Assembly (NCBI GenBank): GCA_963787645.1
Contig: CAWBDS010000014.1
Span: forward strand, 744,001 to 808,000
Source of the DNA: Palsa-504 sp963787645
Lineage (GTDB): Bacteria; Actinomycetota; Actinomycetes; Streptosporangiales; Streptosporangiaceae
Reading direction: 5' to 3'
Length of the DNA: 64,000 nt
Within the stretch, counting starts at the first letter, position 1, and every line of letters begins with the position of its first letter. The translations under genes were made by a program, and so were the position numbers. The notes under the pieces are model-generated. The model had not been told where the DNA came from. It ran no database searches and saw only the letters and a program-made list of their open reading frames with translations. Positions 51,126 to 58,303 of the stretch are shown here, piece after piece.

Positions 51126-51992
51126 CTACAGCAAAAAATCTAATTCCCCGCTGTAGGCTTTTCGTACCTCAGTTATTCGCTGTATTGAGTCGCTCGGGCT
51201 TAGTCCAGAATCGCGAAGGTAATCGATAGCCTCGCGATAATGTCCTATGTCGCTAGATCGCTCGAAGTATTGGTTCCCGGTCAAGCCCTCGACGAAGACG
51301 GTCGGCGTCAGGTTTGATTCTGCCGCGAACTCCAGGAGAACGAAGTTGCTATCTTGAGCTGCCAGGACACCAGCATCGAAAGGTACCACCTGAATGGTTG
51401 CCTTGTCATTACGCGCGGCCTCTAGGATCTTGTCGAGCTGAGGAATCATAACTGTTGGCCCCCCGACGCGCCGATGCAGGACCGCCTCATCGAGAAGCAC
51501 GCGGTAACGTGGCGGATTTTCCTCAATTAGTACGGCCTGGCGTCGCATGCGGGCCTCGATGCGTTGCCGGAGCATATCTGAATCCATCTTTGGCGCTATA
51601 GTCCTGATCACTTCTCGAGTGTAATCTTCGGTCTGCAGAAGTGCGGGTACATAATATGTCGTGAAGCTCGTGATAGCGGCGGCATCTTGCTCTAGCCCGA
51701 GATAGGGATCCAAGTTGAGGTCCAGATACTGAGTCCACCAGACTTGCTCGCGTGCCGCACGAGCCATGGACATGAACTCGGCCGAGGTCGCCTCGTCCAC
51801 CTGGTATAGGTCGCACAGATCCCGGACGTCACGAAGGCTCGGCCGACGGGCACCAGTCTCGAGCCGACTGATCTTCGTAGTGGTACACAGAAGCTTCTCT
51901 GCCACATCCTCAACGGTGAGCCCGCGCTGATTGCGTAGTTCCCGCAGTCGCTTCCCGAGTTCACGTTGCCGTACCGTTGGGCTCGTTACCAC
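51126..51992 (-). CDS. Scr1-type XRE regulator with DUF5753 (copy 1)
   Basis: The protein has 288 residues from GTG 51992 (AAGGAG upstream). The XRE HTH is RELGKRLRELRNQRGLTVED to KLLCTTTKISRLETGARRPS. The DUF5753 effector domain follows (REQVWWTQYLDLNLDPYLGL, TTYYVPALLQTEDYTREVIR, ending SIQRITEVRKAYSGELDFLL). It is about 60 percent similar to copy 2 by eye. Its expected DUF397 partner directly downstream is interrupted: 70 bp after the stop begins the IS5/IS110 composite, and a DUF397 gene lies on its far side at 48367. Confidence 0.88.
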   Translation of the reverse strand: MVTSPTVRQRELGKRLRELRNQRGLTVEDVAEKLLCTTTKISRLETGARRPSLRDVRDLCDLYQVDEATSAEFMSMARAAREQVWWTQYLDLNLDPYLGLEQDAAAITSFTTYYVPALLQTEDYTREVIRTIAPKMDSDMLRQRIEARMRRQAVLIEENPPRYRVLLDEAVLHRRVGGPTVMIPQLDKILEAARNDKATIQVVPFDAGVLAAQDSNFVLLEFAAESNLTPTVFVEGLTGNQYFERSSDIGHYREAIDYLRDSGLSPSDSIQRITEVRKAYSGELDFLL

Positions 51993-52244
51993 GACGCTAG
52001 CTCCTTGCCGGGGAAGATAGCCATGCCTGCGGCCGCTCGTGCCTACGATACATGCCTCGGTGAACTTGGCCCTCACCGCGAGGGTCAACTTCCTGGCACG
52101 GACGAGCTGAAAGTTAGTTACTGATACGCCTGAGGCGCCGAAAGCTCCGGTCAATGGTAAGTTTGGTACACGCAACTTCCCGTACTTGCCAGCCTTTGGG
52201 AAATGCTCAAGGGCCGGGCGCTGAATACGCACCTGGCAAAGTTC

Positions 52245-52296
52245 GGTAAAGAGAAGCTCTTGATCAGGTAAAGAGTAGTCCTAATTAGGTAAAAAG
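52245..52296. repeat. Three direct repeats at about two helical turns
   Basis: GGTAAAGAG (52245), GGTAAAGAG (52267) and GGTAAAAAG (52288) recur at 22- and 21-bp spacing in the 323-bp gap (51993-52315) between the DUF397 gene and XRE copy 1. They look like cooperative binding sites in the XRE promoter region. The remainder of the gap shows no gene. Confidence 0.5.
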
Positions 52297-52315
52297 GAAC
52301 TTCTCGGAACGGTAC

Positions 52316-52519
52316 CTACAGCCGATCGAAGTCTCCATGCTTCAAGTTCGCGACAAACGTTCGCCATTCGACGCTACTCACAGTGACGACAGCCTCATCG
52401 ATCCTCGCCGAATTACGGACCATGACAGCGCCTCCCGCTGCCGCCACCTCGACACATGCACCGCTTTCACAAAGGCTGCTTCGATGCCACGCGAGTTCAC
52501 CTCGTAGGCCGCCAGTCAT
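52316..52519 (-). CDS. DUF397 protein
   Basis: The protein has 67 residues from ATG 52519 (GGGGGA upstream): ELAWHRSSLCESGACVEVAA, then VMVRNSARIDEAVVTVSSVE and WRTFVANLKHGDFDRL. A complete DUF397 domain. It lies upstream of XRE copy 1 and downstream of the terminated XRE copy 2/DUF397 unit, so it has its own promoter and could serve either regulator. Confidence 0.8.
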   Translation of the reverse strand: MTGGLRGELAWHRSSLCESGACVEVAAAGGAVMVRNSARIDEAVVTVSSVEWRTFVANLKHGDFDRL

Positions 52520-52651
52520 CTATTCCCCCAGTGCTGGGATTGACAATAGCCCGTACGCCTTGAGCGAAACACGTGGTTTAGACCTTTGTCAAACTGGCTG
52601 ACTACTTATGCGCCGAATGTGACCATTGTGATTGTATTTACTGATGAGACA

Positions 52652-52684
52652 GCCGTGGGGGCCGGTCTACCGAACCCCCACGGC
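52652..52684 (-). terminator. Hairpin terminator after the XRE copy 2/DUF397 unit
   Basis: GCCGTGGGGG (52652-52661) and CCCCCACGGC (52675-52684) form a perfect 10-bp stem with a 13-nt loop, 21 nt beyond the DUF397 stop at 52706 in the minus direction. No long T-run follows. Confidence 0.6.
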
Positions 52685-52705
52685 CGCAAGAACATGCTGG
52701 CAAAC

Positions 52706-52918
52706 CTAAGCGATATCGTCGAAATCGCCCAGCTTAGCACCCTCGAGGAATTCTTTCCATTCAGCCCTTGTATAAGTCAGAACCGGGCCGTTGGGTTTGG
52801 TTGTATTACCAAACACGACCGAGTCGCCATGGCGTGCCACCATGACACATGCGCCCCCGTCGCACGTCCGGGAGACACGCCAGCTAAGGCCTCCCGGGGC
52901 TGATGGATATATGACCAT
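52706..52918 (-). CDS. DUF397 protein paired with XRE copy 2
   Basis: The protein has 70 residues from ATG 52918, 35 nt after the XRE copy 2 stop: GLSWRVSRTCDGGACVMVAR, then GDSVVFGNTTKPNGPVLTYT and AEWKEFLEGAKLGDFDDIA. The intact regulator-DUF397 pair is the standard two-gene unit for this family, and a hairpin terminator follows. Confidence 0.85.
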   Translation of the reverse strand: MVIYPSAPGGLSWRVSRTCDGGACVMVARHGDSVVFGNTTKPNGPVLTYTRAEWKEFLEGAKLGDFDDIA

Positions 52919-52953
52919 CTTATCTCTTCGCTCCCTTGTTTGAAGGAACTACG

Positions 52954-53823
52954 CTAACTGGCAACACTAGTAGCGTAGGATTTCCGCACCTCAGTGATTA
53001 GCTGCACCGAGTCGCGAAGGCTGAGGGCCGCGTCGCGCAAGTAATCGAGCGCTTCGCGGTAACGTCCCACGTCGGCAGACTTCTCGAGGTACTGGTTGCC
53101 TGTCAGGCCCTCGACGAAGACTACCGATGATTGATTCGTGTTTTCTTCAAACTCGAAAAGTATGAAGTTGCTGTCCTGGGCAGCATGTGCTCCGACGCTG
53201 AAGGGTACAATTTGGACGGTGACCCTATCCCGGCGCACGACCTCCAGCACTTTGTCTAGCTGAGCGGCCATGACGGCCGCTCCCCCAACGGAACGGTGCA
53301 GTACCGCCTCGTCTAGCAGCACGCGATAGCGGAGCCGATTATCTTCCTCTAGCCGCTGCTGGCGAAGCATGCGGACTTTGACGCGCTGCTGGTATATATC
53401 AGAATCCATTTTCGGCGCTATGGCCTTTATGACTTCCTTCGTATATTCTTCGGTCTGCAACAATGCCGGTATATAGTACATTGTGTAGCTTGTGATCGCA
53501 GTGGCCGCCTGTTCCAGCCCTAGGTAAGGGTCGAGCTTGAGGTCCTCATATTGAGTCCACCAGACTTGCTCACGCGCCCCTCGTGCAAGACTCATGAACT
53601 CGGCTGACGTCGCCGCGTCGACGCCGTATAGTTCGCTCAGGTCTCGGACATCGCGAAGGCTCGGGCGACGAGTTCCCGTCTCCAGTCGGCTTATCTTGGT
53701 GGTAGAGCAGAGAAGTTTCTCCGCGACGCCTTCGACCGTAAGGCCGTGGCTTAGGCGCAACTCCCTCAGCCGCCTGCCGAGTTCACGCTGGCGGACTGTC
53801 GGATTGGTCTGATTTGTTGCCAC
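52954..53823 (-). CDS. Scr1-type XRE regulator with DUF5753 (copy 2)
   Basis: The protein has 289 residues from GTG 53823, 8 nt after a perfect AAGGAGG. HTH: RELGRRLRELRLSHGLTVEG to KLLCSTTKISRLETGTRRPS; DUF5753 follows with REQVWWTQYEDLKLDPYLGL and FVEGLTGNQYLEKSADVGRY. First gene of an intact regulator/DUF397 unit. It is divergent from the cyclase-like gene across 545 bp containing matching TGGCA-N2-TGCCA palindromes, which suggests control of both directions. Confidence 0.88.
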   Translation of the reverse strand: MATNQTNPTVRQRELGRRLRELRLSHGLTVEGVAEKLLCSTTKISRLETGTRRPSLRDVRDLSELYGVDAATSAEFMSLARGAREQVWWTQYEDLKLDPYLGLEQAATAITSYTMYYIPALLQTEEYTKEVIKAIAPKMDSDIYQQRVKVRMLRQQRLEEDNRLRYRVLLDEAVLHRSVGGAAVMAAQLDKVLEVVRRDRVTVQIVPFSVGAHAAQDSNFILFEFEENTNQSSVVFVEGLTGNQYLEKSADVGRYREALDYLRDAALSLRDSVQLITEVRKSYATSVAS

Positions 53824-54368
53824 GACACTGCCTCCTTTCGAGGGCTTGGCCCCCGCGCCGCGGCTTGAAGGTATCTGTCCTGATTCCACAACCGCACGTA
53901 CCTCTAGCGATGGCCAGAGGTGCTGGCCATTGGCATGTGCCAAGCTATACCACACTGTGGGCTGGCGCAGCGAAGATGCATTTCTAATCGTTACCTAGCG
54001 TGCCGACTGAGACTCTGTGGCTCCACTGGGTCTGTCTCGTTCAGCTTGGTATCAGTTGTCCTGGCGGCAGATCCAGGTGCATCCCTCGCGTCTCACTCGT
54101 CCGGCCGCGTTCGTCTTGGGCGCATCCCTTCGGCTCCCCATCAGGTCGCCGTCCCCGCAACGTGCTGTTCTTGGGGCGGTGCCGGCGGCATCGTGCATGA
54201 CTACCCTCCGCTGAGCATATGCCTGTGGCCAGAAGCCATGGCTATGGTCTATGGCAAACGTCTATGGCGCAGAACTGTGGCATAACACTCTGGCAAGTGC
54301 CAGTGCATTGTGCCATACTGACCTTACCAACGCTGGGGCAGTCGCGACCAGAGGGGGTAGATCAAGCT
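53824..54368. promoter_or_regulatory. Divergent regulatory region with two matching palindromes
   Basis: TTGGCATGTGCCAA (53930-53943) lies about 110 nt before XRE copy 2, and TGGCAAGTGCCA (54291-54302) about 70 nt before the cyclase-like gene. Both share TGGCA-N2-TGCCA. Around 54230-54310 short TATGGC/TGTGGC motifs recur (CTATGGTCTATGGC, GTCTATGGCG, CTGTGGCATA). A TGGCCA repeat pair lies at 53911-53930. I see no credible gene in the middle (53990-54230). Confidence 0.55.
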
Positions 54369-55181
54369 ATGGCGCCGAACAAGATGACGGACCTGATCCG
54401 CGACGTCAACATGCTCAATGGTGCGGCAGAGGAACAGCGCTTGCGCGGTTACCGCGCCGACATCGCCGCTCGCAGCGCCTGGACGGCAGACCTTGGAAGC
54501 ATGCCGCCGCGATCTGCCTTCAACGGCGAGTCCAGTGCCGCCTGGTCGCCGCGTCCGGACTGGGGCAGTCTGGAAGCGAGCCTAGGCAACGGATCATCCC
54601 CTGTCGCGGCCGAGGGACAGTTGTGCGGCCTGTTCGCGGTGGACATCGCTGGGTTCAATGGCTCTCGCCGCGACGACGATATCCAGATCTATATCCACAC
54701 TTCCCTGTACGAGATGTTGCGGGCCGCGTTTGATAAGTCAGACGTTCCGTGGTTCGGCTGTGCCCGTGAGGACCGTGGCGATGGCGTGCTTGTCGTCGTC
54801 CCGCCCATGATCCCGGTCGCAGGGCTGGTGGACCCCATCCCGGAAAGGCTCCGCGGGCTAATCCGCCGCCACAATCGCGTATCGTGCGAGGCGGCTCAGA
54901 TCCAGTTGCGGGTCGCCGTGCACGTCGGACCGGTTCACAACGATGGTCACGGCTTCATCGGGCGCGACGTCAATCTCTTGTGCAGGCTCCTGGATGCCCG
55001 GTCGCTCAAGCGGATACTCGCCCAGTCCGGCGCCGAGGTCGCGTTCGTAACGTCCGGCTACGTCTACGAGAACATCATCTGCCGCCACCCCTCGCTCGTT
55101 GACCCCGCGCTATTCCAGTCCCTGACGGTCCGGGTGAAAGAGACCAGGACGCGCGCATGGGCGTACGTACTCGGTGCATGA
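54369..55181 (+). CDS. Class III nucleotide cyclase-like protein next to XRE/DUF397
   Basis: The protein has 270 residues from ATG 54369 (AGAGGGGG upstream). After about 80 disordered residues a cyclase homology domain is seen: LFAVDIAGFNGSRRDD (first metal Asp), REDRGDGVLVVVPP (second metal Asp and turn), RVAVHVGPVHNDGHGFIGRD and VNLLCRLLDARSLKRILAQ. The late ALIDxxG/NxxxR-type catalytic residues are only partly apparent, so it may be a nucleotide-binding sensor rather than an active cyclase. A palindrome shared with the XRE copy 2 promoter suggests common control. Confidence 0.7.
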   Translation: MAPNKMTDLIRDVNMLNGAAEEQRLRGYRADIAARSAWTADLGSMPPRSAFNGESSAAWSPRPDWGSLEASLGNGSSPVAAEGQLCGLFAVDIAGFNGSRRDDDIQIYIHTSLYEMLRAAFDKSDVPWFGCAREDRGDGVLVVVPPMIPVAGLVDPIPERLRGLIRRHNRVSCEAAQIQLRVAVHVGPVHNDGHGFIGRDVNLLCRLLDARSLKRILAQSGAEVAFVTSGYVYENIICRHPSLVDPALFQSLTVRVKETRTRAWAYVLGA

Positions 55182-55192
55182 ACCAAAAAGCG

Positions 55193-55229
55193 AAGCGGGG
55201 ACCGGGCTGAATCAGCCCGGTCCCCGCTT
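55193..55229. terminator. Bidirectional hairpin terminator
   Basis: AAGCGGGGACCGGGCT (55193-55208) and its exact complement (55214-55229) form a 16-bp stem with a GAATC loop, between the convergent cyclase-like gene and the aldehyde dehydrogenase remnant. On the minus strand the stem is followed by CGCTTTTTGG, giving an intrinsic-type tail. Confidence 0.9.
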
Positions 55230-55239
55230 CTACTACTGC

Positions 55240-56380
55240 TTACAGCTGCGTGGTAACCGCCTTGACCTCGGTGTAGTTGTTGAGGACCTCGTGGCCCATC
55301 TCGCGGCCCCAGCCGGACTGCTTGTATCCGCCGAACGGCAGGGACGCGTCGAAGACGTTGTAGCAGTTGATCCAGACCGTGCCCGCCCGGAGCTTCTTGG
55401 CCAGGGCGTGGGCCTTGGAGATGTCCTTGGTCCAGATGCCGGCGCCCAGGCCGTAGCTGCTGTTGTTGGCTTCCTTGGCGATGTCGTCGAGGGTGCGGAA
55501 CGGCTCGGCGACCACGACCGGGCCGAAGATCTCCTCGCGGACGATTTTCATGTCGGGCCGGGTGTTGGTGATGACGGTCGGCTCCACGAAGTAGCCGGCC
55601 TCGCCGAAGCGCCCGCCGCCGGTGAGCGTGGTGGCGCCCTCGGCCACGCCGGACTCGGCGTCGTCGAACACGATGTTCGGGCTCTTGCCGCCGAGCTCCA
55701 GGGTGACCTTCTTCAGGTTCCCGGCCGCGGCATGCACGATCAGCTTGCCGACCTCAGTGGACCCGGTGAAGGCGACCTTGTCCACGTCGTCGTGCGCGGC
55801 CAGGGCGGCGCCGGCGGTCTCGCCGAATCCGGTGACCACGTTGACCACGCCGTTCGGGAGGCCGGCCTCGGCGATCAGCTGGGCGAGCAGCAGCGCGGTG
55901 AGCGGGGTCTGCTCGGCGGCCTTGAGCACCACGCAGTTGCCGGTGGTCAGGGCCGGGCCGAGCTTCCACGCCGCCATCAGCAGCGGGAAGTTCCACGGGA
56001 TGATCTGCCCGACGACGCCGACCGGCTCGCGCAGCGTGTAGGAGTGGAAGTTGGCGCCCGGCATGTAGGGCACGGAGATGTTGATCGTGTTGCCCTCGAT
56101 CTTGGTGGCCCACCGGCCATGTAATGGAACAGGTCGGCCGCCAGCGGGATGTCCGCGGCCCGCGCCACGTCGACCGGCTTGCCGTTGTCGAGCGACTCCA
56201 GCTGGGCTAGCTCGTCAGCGTGCTCCAGGATGAGGTCGCCGATCTTCCAGATCAGCCGCCCGCGGTCGGACGGGGTCATCCGGCTCCACGGCCCGTCCTC
56301 GAAGGCCCGGCGGACGGCGCGGACGGCGCGGTTGATGTCTTCCGCGTCGCCTTCGGCCACGTTGGCCACTTGACCGGCAC
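55240..56380 (-). pseudogene. Aldehyde dehydrogenase pseudogene lacking the catalytic cysteine segment
   Basis: Read leftward from 56380: VANVAEGDAEDINRAVRAVR begins without the first about 30 residues. A one-base frameshift after FHYMAG (about 56107) moves homology to another frame (WATKIEGNTINISVPYMPGA). The Rossmann and glycine motifs (VTGFGETAGAALAAH, FTGSTEVGK, VTLELGGKSPNIVFDD) follow. Then an in-frame deletion joins FDDAESG to VAEGATTLTGGGRF, removing roughly 100 residues including the FxxxGQxC nucleophile region. The C-terminal EEIFGPVVV and PFGGYKQSGWGREMG are intact. Three lesions exclude activity. Confidence 0.85.
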
Positions 56381-56410
56381 CAGAGGTGGGCAGATCTCAG
56401 GATTAGGCGC

Positions 56411-56950
56411 TCAGACCTGGGAGCGCGCGGCCTCGGTTCTGGCCGTGATGTCGTCCAGGAAGCCGAGGGCGGCCGCGGCGGTGGCGCGGCGCCAGGCCAG
56501 CAGGATCTCGTCGAAGCCGTCCTGCTCCGCATGGGAAGCCTGCATCGCTCGCGCGATCGGATCCAGGGCGGCGCGCTGCCGCTTGAGCAGGTCAGCCGGG
56601 TCTCGTCCGGCCCGGTGCAGCAGCGCGAGCTTGATCAGCAGGTGTGACCGCATGTCCCGGACGTGCTCGACCGGCGTGCTCAGCCAGCGCTCAGCCTCCT
56701 GGTGGCCCTGCGCGGTGGCGTTATATATGGTGCGCTGCGGGCCGAGGCCGGGCTCGACCGACTCGGGCGTGATCAGCTCGGCCTCGACCAGCCGGCCGAT
56801 GGCCCGGTAGATGACGGGCCGGGGGATGCGCCAGATCCGGCCGAGCTCGCCGTCGGGCGCGGTGAGCAGCGACACGGCGAAGCCGTGAGCGGGGCATTGG
56901 CTGAGCAGGACCAGGACCGTCCACTCGGCCAGCGCCATCGGCACTTCCAT
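56411..56950 (-). CDS. PadR family transcriptional regulator, long form
   Basis: The protein has 179 residues from ATG 56950. Winged helix: LAEWTVLVLLSQCPAHGFAV, IWRIPRPVIYRAIGRLVEAE and LGPQRTIYNATAQG; then the VirR/AphA-like C-terminal helices (HVRDMRSHLLIKLALLHRAG). The aldehyde dehydrogenase remnant lies 30 bp downstream on the same strand. Its upstream region now ends at the IS66-type element. Confidence 0.85.
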   Translation of the reverse strand: MEVPMALAEWTVLVLLSQCPAHGFAVSLLTAPDGELGRIWRIPRPVIYRAIGRLVEAELITPESVEPGLGPQRTIYNATAQGHQEAERWLSTPVEHVRDMRSHLLIKLALLHRAGRDPADLLKRQRAALDPIARAMQASHAEQDGFDEILLAWRRATAAAALGFLDDITARTEAARSQV

Positions 56951-57020
56951 GTGACCGAGCGTAGCGGTTCCGCGAGCCGGTGCGCCCTGTCACATCGACC
57001 AGTTCCGATCCGACAGTGCT

Positions 57021-57028
57021 ATGACGGA
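57021..57028 (+). repeat. 8-bp target-site duplication, left copy
   Basis: ATGACGGA directly abuts the left end (57029) of the IS66-type element and recurs directly after its right end. An 8-bp duplication is the IS66-family size. Confidence 0.85.
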
Positions 57029-57120
57029 GTGTCCATTCAGGGGTTATCGGTCCATGGCAATGTGAGACGGAGGTGCGGGGCGGTCGCTGGCATCGGGCGT
57101 CGCGGACATAATGAGTGTTC

Positions 57121-58005
57121 GTGGCCGAGGCTCCCGATCGCTGGCACCGGTGGCTGCTTGATGTGCGGTTTGGCGGCGATCCTGCAGCGCGTGCGCAAGC
57201 CCTGAGCGAGCGGTTGTACCCGGTTCGTGACAAGGTGCTGGACAAGGCCCGGCTGCGGCCCGGTGACACCGTGCTGGATGTGGGTGCCGGTGACGGCCTG
57301 ATTGCCTTCGGCGTGCTGGACCGGCTCAGTCCGGCGGGCCGGGTGATCTTCTGCGACATCTCCCAGGACCTGCTTGACCACTGCCAGGAGGCGGCCTGCG
57401 CCGAGGGGGTGCTGGAAAGGTGCGCTTTCGTCCGGGCCTCGGCTGATGCGCTGGATGGCATCGCGGATTCGTCGGTGGATGTTGTTACCACCAGGGCGGT
57501 GCTTGTTTACGTGAAGGACAAGGCAGCAGCGCTGGGGGAGTTCTACCGGGTGCTGAGACCCGGCGGGCGGATCAGCTTGGCCGAGCCGGTCAATGCGCTG
57601 ATGGACGTCTTTAGCCCGGACCGGTTCATCGGTTACGACATCACCCCGGTCAAGGCACTGGCCGCCAAGGTGCAGGCGCTGTATGAGTCCATCCAGCCGC
57701 CAGGCACCGATCCGATGGTTGACTTCGACGAGCGTGACCTGCTGCGGCATGCCGAGCATGCCGGGTTCCCCGTGATCGATCTTGAATTGCGGCTGACCGT
57801 GAAGAAGGCCCGGCGGCCGCTCCCGTGGGAACGGTTCCTGCGCACATCGGGCAACCCGCTGATCCCGCCCGTGGGCAAGGCCCTTGACCGGACTCTCAGC
57901 CCGGCAGAGGTCACTGAGTTCGCCAGCTACCTCAAGCCGCTGGTGGAATCGGGGACCGGCATAGAACGCCGGGCGTTCGCCTACCTGACCGCCGCTAAGG
58001 AGTAG
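57121..58005 (+). CDS. Class I SAM-dependent methyltransferase, transposon cargo
   Basis: The protein has 294 residues from GTG 57121 (GTG 57115 is also possible; CATAAT at 57107-57112 could be a -10). The SAM-binding glycine loop is DTVLDVGAGDGLIAFGVLD, followed by VIFCDISQDLLDHCQEAA, ADALDGIADSSVDVVTTRAV and YRVLRPGGRISLAEPVNALM, i.e. a Methyltransf_11/ubiE-like small-molecule methyltransferase. A C-terminal region of about 90 residues includes a YDITPVKALAAKVQAL helix. It lies wholly inside the IS66-type element's inverted repeats and is not a known transposition function; resistance or protection is a guess. Confidence 0.85.
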   Translation: MAEAPDRWHRWLLDVRFGGDPAARAQALSERLYPVRDKVLDKARLRPGDTVLDVGAGDGLIAFGVLDRLSPAGRVIFCDISQDLLDHCQEAACAEGVLERCAFVRASADALDGIADSSVDVVTTRAVLVYVKDKAAALGEFYRVLRPGGRISLAEPVNALMDVFSPDRFIGYDITPVKALAAKVQALYESIQPPGTDPMVDFDERDLLRHAEHAGFPVIDLELRLTVKKARRPLPWERFLRTSGNPLIPPVGKALDRTLSPAEVTEFASYLKPLVESGTGIERRAFAYLTAAKE

Positions 58006-58303
58006 CCGTCCAGCGCACGACCCACGGTGGCGAGCCGGCTCTTACCGCGTGCAAGACAGGAGCGCCGGGGTGCCGGCCGCCGGGCAGGGCAAGAGAGGCC
58101 GCCTCATCGGCTCGGCGGTGGAGGCCCTGCATGCCGGCACCTTTGCGGCCGCGGCGCTGACCGCCGCGGGGGCACCTGCCGTCGCTGGTGACTGGCCTGC
58201 CCGCTGGAGCCTGGGCAGGGACAAGGATCTCCCCAGCCGCTGGAGGTGACACGCGGCGGGTGGTGGTTGAAGCTTTAGCCGGGGTTGACCATGATCGGGG
58301 CTT
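58006..58303. other. Spacer between cargo gene and transposase
   Basis: This 298-bp spacer inside the IS66-type element holds an open frame of 66 codons (58049-58249) with no recognisable domain. Its composition is like read-through of the antisense strand. I see no RBS-supported gene, hairpin or promoter of note. Confidence 0.35.

Noticed and set aside
49887..51143. Plus-strand frame over the IS110 transposase running to the XRE gene
   Set aside because: Mostly the antisense shadow of IS110; the last 40 codons look protein-like, but there is no start or family match.
53990..54230. Small genes in the divergent XRE/cyclase spacer
   Set aside because: Overlapping frames of 60-120 codons occur in three registers, none with a ribosome-binding site or recognisable domain.
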